Source: Allohahella marinimesophila (lineage in GTDB: Bacteria > Pseudomonadota > Gammaproteobacteria > Pseudomonadales > Oleiphilaceae). From it: DNA of 64,000 nucleotides. Each line of letters opens with the position of its first letter. Position 1 is the stretch's first letter. The stretch lies in NCBI RefSeq assembly GCF_039538005.1, contig NZ_BAABBO010000002.1, positions 1-64,000 on the forward strand, written 5' to 3'. The notes below the pieces were generated by a model that saw only the letters and a list, made by a program, of their open reading frames with translations, did not search any database and was not told where the DNA came from. Positions 56,829-64,000 of this stretch are shown here, in pieces. Position numbers and translations under genes: made by a program.

Positions 56829-57752
56829 CTAAGCGGGATGGGTCTGTTTCCAGTGCCGGGCGATATCGACACGGCGGCAGATCCACACCTGATCGTGCTG
56901 CTGAACATAATCCAGAAAGCGCTGCAACGACCTGAAACGGCCCGGCCTGCCGATGAGCCGGCAATGAAGGCCTATCGACAGCATGCGCGGCCGATGCTCG
57001 CCCTCTTCATACAGCACATCGAAAGCGTCTTTCAGGTACTGAAAGAATTGCTCGCCCGAGTTGAAACCCTGCGCTGAAGCGAAGCGCATGTCGTTGGTAT
57101 CGAGGGTATAGGGCACGATGAGATGTCGAACTGTCTCGCCATCGCTTTTCTGCACATCGCGCCAGAACGGCAGATCGTCGCCGTAGTAGTCGCTGTCATA
57201 TTCGAAGTGGCCTTCGTCGAGAATCAGACGTCTGGTATTGGGACTGTCACGGCCGGTATACCAGCCATGCGGCGGTGTTCCCGTAAGTCTCTCATGCAGG
57301 TCGATCGCCTGACGAATCTGTTCTCGCTCGTCCGCTTCAGGCATGTCCTGATGGTGAATCCAGCGCAGGCCGTGACAGGCAATTTCGTGGCCGTCTTCAA
57401 GAAAGGCTGCGAGTACTTCAGGGTGACGACTCAGCGCCATGCCCACGCCGAAAACCGTAAGCGGCAGCCCACGTTTGCGGAACTCGCGGAGGATGCGCCA
57501 GACGCCTGCGCGCGAACCATATTCGTATATCGACTCCATGCTCATATGCCGAGCTGGATAGGGCTGGGCGCCGATGATCTCCGACAGGAATACTTCAGAG
57601 GCGGCATCACCATGGAGCACGTTTGACTCGCCACCTTCTTCGTAGTTGAGCACGAACTGCACCGCGACACGGGCGCCGCCCGGCCACTGGGCGTGCGGCG
57701 GGTCCTCGCCATAGCCGATCATGTCTCGTGGATAGTGCGACTGGTGCGTCAT
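56829..57752 (-). CDS. puuE: PuuE-type allantoinase/polysaccharide-deacetylase-like enzyme
   Basis: The 307-residue protein starts HYPRDMIGYGEDPPHAQWPG and has VAVQFVLNYEEGGE, YEYGSRAGVWRILREF, GHEIACHGLRWIHH and YTLDTNDMRF, the signature of metal-independent PuuE allantoinases (carbohydrate esterase 4 fold). It would open allantoin to allantoate, which the M20 hydrolase at 38438 could process. It is the last gene of the Dpp-type operon. Confidence 0.88.
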   Translation of the reverse strand: MTHQSHYPRDMIGYGEDPPHAQWPGGARVAVQFVLNYEEGGESNVLHGDAASEVFLSEIIGAQPYPARHMSMESIYEYGSRAGVWRILREFRKRGLPLTVFGVGMALSRHPEVLAAFLEDGHEIACHGLRWIHHQDMPEADEREQIRQAIDLHERLTGTPPHGWYTGRDSPNTRRLILDEGHFEYDSDYYGDDLPFWRDVQKSDGETVRHLIVPYTLDTNDMRFASAQGFNSGEQFFQYLKDAFDVLYEEGEHRPRMLSIGLHCRLIGRPGRFRSLQRFLDYVQQHDQVWICRRVDIARHWKQTHPA

Positions 57753-57767
57753 GATTCGAACCACGCG

Positions 57768-59285
57768 CTAAGGCTTCATCGGACCGGCCCAGCGATTCAT
57801 ACCGACATCGCGTTCGGCCGCCATCCTGTACATGGTCTGGTAATACGGTGCCAACCTGTCGGCAGACAGCTTCATCTCCGCCAGCTGATCGCCGATATCG
57901 CTGGCGTATTCCCGTACTCTTGCCTTTAGAGCCACCTCGTCAACAGTCAGGATCTTCCCGTCCTCGACGACGATTTGCCCATTGACGATCGTCATCCTGA
58001 TCGAACTGCCCTGCTCGCAGAAGACCAGTGACCGCTTGAGATTGTGCAGTGGCGTGAACGGCAGCGTATCGAGATCGACGAGTAGCAAATCAGCCTTGAA
58101 GCCTTCAGCGAGCATGCCGACCTCCTTGTGCAGCCGCATCGTCTGCGCACCGCCCCGCGTCATCATGTGCAACACTTCGTGCTCATCAGGCCAGCGCTCG
58201 TAATCGGGGTCCGCAATCTTGTGGATCAGTCCTGCCATCTTGCCGACCGTCCAGAGATTGCAGCCATCGTCGACCGGTACTTCGTCGATGCCGAGGCCAA
58301 TATTGATGCCCGCATCCTTGAGCCGCCTGAACGGCATCACGCCGCTGCCGATCTTCAGGTTGGAAATGGGATTGTGCAATACCGAACAGCCAGAGTCGGC
58401 CATGACCGCGATATCCTCATCATCGACCCAGACCGAATGAATCACGACAGCACGCTCGGACAGGACGCCCTGCTTGTGGACGTACTGTATAATCGAACCG
58501 CCGAACTTCTCCTCGCCAAGCACGCGCTGCAGCTTGGTTTCAAGGATGTGCATCTTGTAGGGGATGTCGTGCTGCCGGCTCAGCGAATCGAGAGCGCAGA
58601 GATAGTCCGGCGTGACACGTTGCGGCGCGGAACACGATACCGAGCAGCGGATTCTGTCGTCACCGGTCTTGTGCCAGCGGTCGATGAACTGCTCATAGGT
58701 GCTGACGAGCTCGTCGGTCGTCATGCGTGGCGCGGCATCCATTTCGTCGAGTATGTCTTGTGGAAGCAGCTCTTCGAGGAAGGGATACTTGTCGTACTCC
58801 TTCACGTTGACCTGGCACAGTGTGACGTTGGCGCGAATGCCGGAGTCAGTGTACGCCTGCATGACTGCGCTGATTTCCTTCTCCGTCGGCACCGGGACAA
58901 AGAAGCAATCATCGTGCAGGCTGGTGACACCCTGCTTTAGCAACTCGACCGCACCAAGCATGGTACGGGTGTAGGCATACTCGCCATCTACCGATTCGGC
59001 CTGCAGGGGTGGCACTTCATACAGCATATACAGCTCGAGCGGTGCGTCTACCAGCGCGCCTTTGAGAAAATTGACCGGTGAGTGGAAGTGGGCGTTGATC
59101 AGCCCCGGCATGACCAGCTTGCCTTCACCGTCGACTACCCGGGCTCCAGTGGTATCGACGCCCTTCGCAATGTCCGGACCGATGCCGACGATGAGCCCAT
59201 CCGAGATGAGCACGTCGGCGCGATCATACTGGGTGTCCTCGTCATCCATGGTGAGAACGCGGGCATTGCGGATGATGATATCCAT
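57768..59285 (-). CDS. Amidohydrolase of the Atz/Trz-SAH-deaminase type
   Basis: The 505-residue protein (ATG 59285; an upstream start at 59312 is possible) has LINAHFHSPVNFLKG (HxH), YKMHILETK, VIHSVWVDDEDI and LGIDEVPVDDGCNLW (Asp), a complete metal site. It deaminates or dechlorinates a heterocycle. The gene follows the ABC permease and precedes puuE, so the substrate is likely imported by the adjacent transporter. Confidence 0.85.
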   Translation of the reverse strand: MDIIIRNARVLTMDDEDTQYDRADVLISDGLIVGIGPDIAKGVDTTGARVVDGEGKLVMPGLINAHFHSPVNFLKGALVDAPLELYMLYEVPPLQAESVDGEYAYTRTMLGAVELLKQGVTSLHDDCFFVPVPTEKEISAVMQAYTDSGIRANVTLCQVNVKEYDKYPFLEELLPQDILDEMDAAPRMTTDELVSTYEQFIDRWHKTGDDRIRCSVSCSAPQRVTPDYLCALDSLSRQHDIPYKMHILETKLQRVLGEEKFGGSIIQYVHKQGVLSERAVVIHSVWVDDEDIAVMADSGCSVLHNPISNLKIGSGVMPFRRLKDAGINIGLGIDEVPVDDGCNLWTVGKMAGLIHKIADPDYERWPDEHEVLHMMTRGGAQTMRLHKEVGMLAEGFKADLLLVDLDTLPFTPLHNLKRSLVFCEQGSSIRMTIVNGQIVVEDGKILTVDEVALKARVREYASDIGDQLAEMKLSADRLAPYYQTMYRMAAERDVGMNRWAGPMKP

Positions 59286-59313
59286 CTGGGAAAGATCCTT
59301 TATAACGGCCAAT

Positions 59314-60228
59314 TTATCGGCGAATGAGTGAAAGACGAGTACGGGGGTCGAGCGAATCCCTTAGCGTATCGCCAAGCAGATTGAAGCCAATGACCACCAG
59401 CATGATAGCCAGGCCAGGCAGAATCGAGATATGCGCAGCATTGAAGATGTACTGCCTGCCGTCGCTGGTGATGATGCCCCACTCGGCTGTCGGTGGCTGC
59501 ACACCAAGACCAAGGAAGCTCAGTCCTGCAGCCGTGATGACAATGTTACCGATGACCGTCGTGCTGTAGACGATTGAAGCAGAGACCACGTTTGGCAGCA
59601 TTTCCACGAAGAGGATCTTCCGCACCGGGGTGGCGGCAGCAATGGATGCCTCGATGTAACTGCTGCTTTTCTCCTGCTGCGCTGCGACATACACCACTCT
59701 CGTGTTATAGGGCACCAGCACCACCGTGAGCGCGATGATCATGTTGGTCATGCCTGGCCCCATGAAAGCCGCCAGCATGATGGCCAGGAGCACCATGGGG
59801 AAAGCGAACAGCACGTCCATCGTACGCATGATGAGTCCGCCAGTTCGGGCATACCAGGCGGCTACGAGGCCCAGGGGAATGGCAATCAGCGCACTCAGCA
59901 CCACAGGGGTGATGCCTGCGAACAGCGTGGTACGCCCACCCCAGATCAGCCTGGAGAGCATGTCACGGCCCTGATGATCCAGGCCCAGCAGATGCCCTTC
60001 TGTACCGATGCCTTGCAGCCGCAGATTTGGAAAGGCCTCGGTGGGCGAATACGGTGCGAGCCACGGCGCGAAGACTGCGGCCAGTGTGATCAGGGTCAGA
60101 ATGGTAAAGCCGGCCAGCGCATAGCGATCGCTGCGAATGCCCTGCCAGATGAAGTAGAGACTTGAGCGTCTTTTGGCCCGAACCTCAGGGCCCTTGGCCC
60201 CGATGTTGACCTCAGCGTTTGCCTGCAT
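59314..60228 (-). CDS. Dpp/Opp-type ABC transporter permease (DppC-like)
   Basis: The 304-residue protein has an OppC_N start (WQGIRSDRYALAGFTILTLIT), the LGLDHQGRDMLSRLIWGGRT motif and the EAA loop SIAAATPVRKILFVEMLPN. It ends PRTRLSLIRR. It overlaps the DppB-like gene by 17 bases and forms the importer channel with it. Confidence 0.92.
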   Translation of the reverse strand: MQANAEVNIGAKGPEVRAKRRSSLYFIWQGIRSDRYALAGFTILTLITLAAVFAPWLAPYSPTEAFPNLRLQGIGTEGHLLGLDHQGRDMLSRLIWGGRTTLFAGITPVVLSALIAIPLGLVAAWYARTGGLIMRTMDVLFAFPMVLLAIMLAAFMGPGMTNMIIALTVVLVPYNTRVVYVAAQQEKSSSYIEASIAAATPVRKILFVEMLPNVVSASIVYSTTVIGNIVITAAGLSFLGLGVQPPTAEWGIITSDGRQYIFNAAHISILPGLAIMLVVIGFNLLGDTLRDSLDPRTRLSLIRR

Positions 60229-61156
60229 CGAGCATCCTCACAATCAGATCAGCCAGAAAATTGCTGATGACAAAAGTCAGTGCAATCACCAGCGAGCAGC
60301 CCTGAATCATGGGCGCATCCCGCTGCAGGATTGCGTTATAGAGTTGAAGGCCGATGCCCGGCCAATTGAAGATGATTTCGCTGAAGATCGCGCTGCCGAA
60401 CAGATATCCCACCTGAAGCCCACTGATGTTGACGAAGGCTGGCAGCGCGTTGCGAACCATGTGGACGTAGTTGACGCGCGCTGGTGTGATGCCACGCGAG
60501 CGAATCGCTCTCATGTATGTGCGAGAGTTCACATCGATCATGGCCGAACGCGATACTCGGGTCACGATGGCGATGGCAGACGCTGCAGTCGCTACCGCAG
60601 GCAGGGTGGCGTGATGCAGCAACTGCCAGAAACCGCCGGGATCGTACATGTCGTACATCCCGGATATTGGAAAGAGTTGCAGCTGTATGCTGAATACATA
60701 CAGCAGCAGGATACCGAGCCAGAACGTTGGCACCGAAGCCATGACCAGCGTGGCAAAAACGGTGAGCCGGTCACCGAGCTTGCGGAAACGCGTGGCGGCA
60801 TAAGTCGACAGCACGAATCCGATGGCTACGACCAGAAACAGACTGAAGCCCATGAGCACCAGTGAGTTCACGATCTTGCCACCGAGTACCTCCGCCACCG
60901 GCATGCGTAGTGCACCGGAGAAACCCAGGTCTAGCCTGAGCAGGTCCGAGAGCCAGATCCAGTACTGAACCAGCATGGGCCGGTTCAGTCCCATCTCCTC
61001 ACGCAGCGCCTGTACTGCCGTCTCGCTGGCCTGGTAGCCGAGCAGCGTTCGGGCTACATCGCCCGGCACCAGGTAGACGGAGATGAAGACTACGAAACTG
61101 ACGCCCAGCAGTACGGGAATCATCTGCAGAAGACGCATCAGAATGAATCGAGCCAC
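60212..61156 (-). CDS. Dpp/Opp-type ABC transporter permease (DppB-like)
   Basis: The 314-residue protein begins FILMRLLQMIPVLLGVSFVV and contains YTRAIRSRG-like TYMRAIRSRGITPARVNYVH and the final SNFLADLIVRMLD, the classic DppB ending. It is 27 bases after the binding-protein gene. Confidence 0.92.
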   Translation of the reverse strand: MARFILMRLLQMIPVLLGVSFVVFISVYLVPGDVARTLLGYQASETAVQALREEMGLNRPMLVQYWIWLSDLLRLDLGFSGALRMPVAEVLGGKIVNSLVLMGFSLFLVVAIGFVLSTYAATRFRKLGDRLTVFATLVMASVPTFWLGILLLYVFSIQLQLFPISGMYDMYDPGGFWQLLHHATLPAVATAASAIAIVTRVSRSAMIDVNSRTYMRAIRSRGITPARVNYVHMVRNALPAFVNISGLQVGYLFGSAIFSEIIFNWPGIGLQLYNAILQRDAPMIQGCSLVIALTFVISNFLADLIVRMLDAGKR

Positions 61157-61183
61157 TGTAATTCCCTCCTGCTTTGAAACGCC

Positions 61184-62824
61184 TTAGTTCTTCTTCAGGC
61201 CGGTATAGTCGTGCCAGTGCTGCGGGGCGAGCACGAAGCCGGACACGTTGGGTCGCATGGCATAGATCGCGATTGGCGTGTAGTAGGGAATGAAGGCCAT
61301 ATCGTCGGCGATGGTCTGCTGAATCTCATGCAGATGCTCGACCATGGCGTCCTCATTCTTTGCCGAACGGGCCTGTGCCAGTAACTCGTCTATCTTCGGA
61401 TTGTCGTAGTAGCCGGCGTTGAAACCATTGGGTGGGATGGCATCACTGGCGATGACCTGATCGAGCCAGAAAAAGCTTGTCTCGCCCCAGGAGACCGACA
61501 TGAATCCAGTGCCTTCGCGAATACCACTGCCGAGCATGTCCCAATAGGTGCCGTTGTCGAAACTCTCGATGCTGGCTTCGATGCCGATTTTGGATAGGTT
61601 GCGCTGAATCCATTCCGCATCGCCTACGGTGTTGACGTCACCGCCACCGCCCATGGTCCAGTCCATCCTGGTCTTGAAGCCATCGGGATAGCCTGCTTCA
61701 GCGAGCAGTGCTTTTGCCTTTTCAGGATCGTACTGACAGTCCCTGAAGCCTGGGTCGTAACCGGGCCCACCGAAGTTGAGCACACTGTAGGCTGGCTGGG
61801 CGTAGCCATTGCGATGGAACTTCGCCATGCCCTCCCGATCGAGCGCCATGCAGATAGCCTGACGAACGCGCACATCCTGCAGGGGTTTCTCCTTCATGTT
61901 CACCCACATCATGTACAGCGTAGATACCGGGCTGCTCTCGATCTTCAGACCCTGCGCCTTGAGGCGGTCGATGGAGTCAGGAGATGGCGACGAGATCATG
62001 TCGACTTCTCCGCTCATCAGTGCCAGCTCGCGTGTGGCCACTTCCGAAATTGGACGGAAGATGAGACGCTCGATCTCAGGTAGTCGCTCGGCGTCCCAAT
62101 AGTCCTTGTTGGCGAGCAGCGTGGTCGCCTCGCCAACGGTTCGCTTTTCGAACTTGAACGGCCCGGTACCAATAGGATTGGTTTCTACACTGTCATTGCC
62201 CCCTTTCTCTATCGAGGCAGGACTGATGAAACGCGGTGTACCTGAGCCGCCCATGGCGAGCCTGCGCAGAAACTCGGAGTTTGGCGATTTCAGCTTGATC
62301 TCGAAGGTGTGCTCGTCGATGACCTTGTAGCTGTCGAGGTCCTGCCACATCCACCGCATCAGGCCTGCGGCCACTGCCTGGTAGTATTTGAAATCCTTGT
62401 CGAGCATGCGGTCCATGTTGAATTTCACGGCCTCAGCGTTGAACGCTGTGCCGTCGTGAAACTTGACGCCCTTGCGAAGATTGAAGGTATACGTCAGGCC
62501 GTCTTCCGAAATTTTCCAGGATTCTGCAAGTGCAGGCACGATTGGCGGCTGCTCGACATCCTTGATGGTCAGATCTTCAGCGACGAAACCTTCGAAAATG
62601 TGCATCAACACCCTGAATGTATTCCAGGTGGTCGAAGCATGCGGGTCGAGTCTGGCCATATTGGCCTCGATGGCGATGGCGACGGTATTGTCTCTCGCAG
62701 ATGCGGCCTGGGTGTCATGGCTAAGGGTCGCAAGACCCACGCTGCTGCCAAGGGCCAGCGACAGTGCACTGGCTGAAAATAGTCTGCGTGTCCACCCGAG
62801 TGGCTTGTCTGGACGCATGGGCAT
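61184..62824 (-). CDS. Dpp/Opp-type substrate-binding protein
   Basis: From ATG 62824 (AAAGGAG upstream) the 546-residue protein has an exported start with twin arginines (TRRLFSASALSLALG, cleavage after TQAA). The SBP family 5 pattern follows: ARLDPHAS, LAESWKISEDGLTYTFNLRK, GVKFHDGTAFNAEAVKF and NPIGTGPFKF. In this family the ligands are peptides, but also nickel, glutathione or heterocycles; the neighbours suggest a ring compound. The upstream ORF extension overlaps the ATPase gene and is rejected. Confidence 0.9.
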   Translation of the reverse strand: MPMRPDKPLGWTRRLFSASALSLALGSSVGLATLSHDTQAASARDNTVAIAIEANMARLDPHASTTWNTFRVLMHIFEGFVAEDLTIKDVEQPPIVPALAESWKISEDGLTYTFNLRKGVKFHDGTAFNAEAVKFNMDRMLDKDFKYYQAVAAGLMRWMWQDLDSYKVIDEHTFEIKLKSPNSEFLRRLAMGGSGTPRFISPASIEKGGNDSVETNPIGTGPFKFEKRTVGEATTLLANKDYWDAERLPEIERLIFRPISEVATRELALMSGEVDMISSPSPDSIDRLKAQGLKIESSPVSTLYMMWVNMKEKPLQDVRVRQAICMALDREGMAKFHRNGYAQPAYSVLNFGGPGYDPGFRDCQYDPEKAKALLAEAGYPDGFKTRMDWTMGGGGDVNTVGDAEWIQRNLSKIGIEASIESFDNGTYWDMLGSGIREGTGFMSVSWGETSFFWLDQVIASDAIPPNGFNAGYYDNPKIDELLAQARSAKNEDAMVEHLHEIQQTIADDMAFIPYYTPIAIYAMRPNVSGFVLAPQHWHDYTGLKKN

Positions 62825-62862
62825 GTCTCCTTTCAGGTCGTTTGAGGTCTTTTGTGTCTGCT

Positions 62863-63906
62863 TCATGAAACAACTCCTGCTGCGCGCTGGTGAATCCAGG
62901 CGCTGTTTTCCGATGTATGTTCGTAGAGATGGCAGGCCACGGCCTGACCCGTTGGCAAGTGTCGAAGCACAGGCGGTTTTCGTCGGCAAACCGGCCTGCA
63001 CTCTGAACACACCGGGGCATAGATGCAGCCATGCTCGTCGACTTCAGCAGGGGTTTCAGCGTCGTCCAGACGAGCAGCGACATCGGCCCACTTGGCATCG
63101 CCCGACATGGTAAGGACAGTGGCGATAAAATCCCTGGTAAACGGGTGTGCCGGCTGGTCATGGACAACGTCACTGTTGCCGGTTTCCAGCAACTTGCCCC
63201 GATACATCACCAACGTGCGGTCGCACATCCATCGCACCAGACCAAGGTCGTGCGACACGAAGAGATAGGTCATGTTGAATTCAGCCTGCAGCGACTTCAG
63301 CAGGTTAAGTATCTGGGCCTGCACCGAGACATCGAGCGCCGAGACCGGCTCATCCAGAATCAGCAGTCTTGGCTTGAGCGCCAGCGCTCTGGCGATGGCG
63401 ATTCGCTGGCACTGACCCCCACTGAATTCATGGGGATAGCGATCGATAGTGGCTGGATTGAGGCCAACCGTCACCATCAGGGATTCGGCGCGCAGACGAG
63501 CTGCCGCCCGCGCCGTACCGAAGTTCAGCAGGGGGCGCATGATGTTTTCAGCCACGGTCCGCCGCGGGTTGAGCGAATGAAGCGGATCCTGAAACACTAC
63601 CTGAAAATCCTTGCGAAACAGACGCATCCGATCCGGCGCGAGGCTGGTAATCGGCTCACCGTCAAACCACACCTCGCCACTGTCAGCCTCGATGAGACGG
63701 AGAATGATTCTGGCGAGGGTCGACTTACCAGAGCCCGACCCTCCCACCAGACCAACAGTTTCGCCCACATGCAGATCGAAACTGACATTGTCGACGGCCT
63801 GCGTGGCAGCGATGATCTTTCGACGGATCAGACCAGTGCTGGTGACGAAACGCTTGCTGATATTTCGCACTGACAATAAGTGTCTTTTCGAGATGGCACG
63901 CTTCAC
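62863..63906 (-). CDS. Dpp/Opp-type ATP-binding protein (DppF-like)
   Basis: The 347-residue protein has Walker A GGSGSGKST, signature FSGGQCQRIAIARAL, Walker B LILDEPVSALDV, VSHDLGLV and the C-terminal oligopeptide-transport motif with cysteines (YAPVCSECRPVC). The GTG at 63906 overlaps the upstream gene stop in GTGA. Confidence 0.92.
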   Translation of the reverse strand: MKRAISKRHLLSVRNISKRFVTSTGLIRRKIIAATQAVDNVSFDLHVGETVGLVGGSGSGKSTLARIILRLIEADSGEVWFDGEPITSLAPDRMRLFRKDFQVVFQDPLHSLNPRRTVAENIMRPLLNFGTARAAARLRAESLMVTVGLNPATIDRYPHEFSGGQCQRIAIARALALKPRLLILDEPVSALDVSVQAQILNLLKSLQAEFNMTYLFVSHDLGLVRWMCDRTLVMYRGKLLETGNSDVVHDQPAHPFTRDFIATVLTMSGDAKWADVAARLDDAETPAEVDEHGCIYAPVCSECRPVCRRKPPVLRHLPTGQAVACHLYEHTSENSAWIHQRAAGVVS

Positions 63907-64000
63907 TGGACACTCTCCATTTCGTTAGCTGTTTCAGGCTGTTCGTACAGGTGACAACGAACACGCCTGCCCTCCGCCACCGTAGTCACTTGCGGGGCAA
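63903..64000 (-). CDS. C-terminus of a second Dpp/Opp-type ATP-binding protein (cut by right edge)
   Basis: Only the last 31 codons are present (APQVTTVAEGRRVRCHLYEQ and a short acidic tail). RRVRCHLY is the typical end of the OppD/DppD C-terminal domain. Its stop overlaps the DppF-like start, completing the five-gene importer order D-F-A-B-C. Confidence 0.7.
   Translation of the reverse strand, partial: APQVTTVAEGRRVRCHLYEQPETANEMESVQ

Overview
The window looks like a gammaproteobacterial chromosome of moderately high GC. It encodes an EF-P paralogue of the YeiP type ending in RRA, a rsbRST stressosome locus with a two-component tail, a bacterial thiopurine methyltransferase, a secreted protein with a sorting-type C-terminus, and a CTGT-N8-ACAG SOS box. 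A single N at 9275 between two identical 85-bp copies shows that this is a draft scaffold. I cannot name a genus from sequence alone.

Bases 1 to about 28400 are an accessory region. They hold the C-terminal part of a DUF3427-type helicase with an embedded S24 peptidase-like domain, a Fic protein behind a strong palindromic operator, and two BrnT/BrnA pairs (one next to a LexA box and a broken rhuM). There are also two PIN/Phd pairs, a RES/Xre pair, an orphan CdiI-like immunity gene and a lone HTH antitoxin. A WYL regulator heads a minus-strand operon of two tiny membrane proteins and an unknown 350-residue protein. Short decayed copies of pieces of these same genes, mostly 3' ends, lie between the intact ones, so the region has been built by repeated insertion, duplication and loss. 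The most striking gene is at 9594-11624: a secreted protein whose mature N-terminus is a ubiquitin domain about 85% identical to eukaryotic ubiquitin. It is followed by calcium-binding thrombospondin-3-like repeats, HYR-like, Calx-beta-like and cadherin-like modules, a choice-of-anchor U module and a Gly-rich/transmembrane/basic sorting tail.

Bases 28390-30562 hold two sulfur-metabolism genes, an MBL-rhodanese fusion and an ETHE1-like persulfide dioxygenase. From 30677 to 44360 there is a cluster for cyclic amide or nucleobase catabolism: two amidohydrolases, two hydantoin-racemase-like proteins, a NitT/TauT-type ABC importer, a carbamoylase-type hydrolase, a GntR regulator, an amidase, an internally deleted maleate-isomerase-like gene, a dihydropyrimidinase and a DUF3830 protein. 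The same theme returns at 56829-64000 with a PuuE-type allantoinase, another amidohydrolase and a Dpp-type ABC importer cut by the right edge.

Between these catabolic blocks (44418-54057) lies a signalling block. It contains one stand-alone hybrid histidine kinase and a stressosome operon rsbR-rsbS-rsbT-rsbX-like followed by two hybrid kinases and tpm, ending in a hairpin that overlaps the tpm stop codon. After it come a YeiP-type elongation factor and two translationally coupled lipoproteins. A plausible reading is that the catabolic blocks import and open ring compounds such as hydantoins, pyrimidines or allantoin, while the stressosome is independent. No tRNA, rRNA, CRISPR array or complete insertion sequence was recognised.
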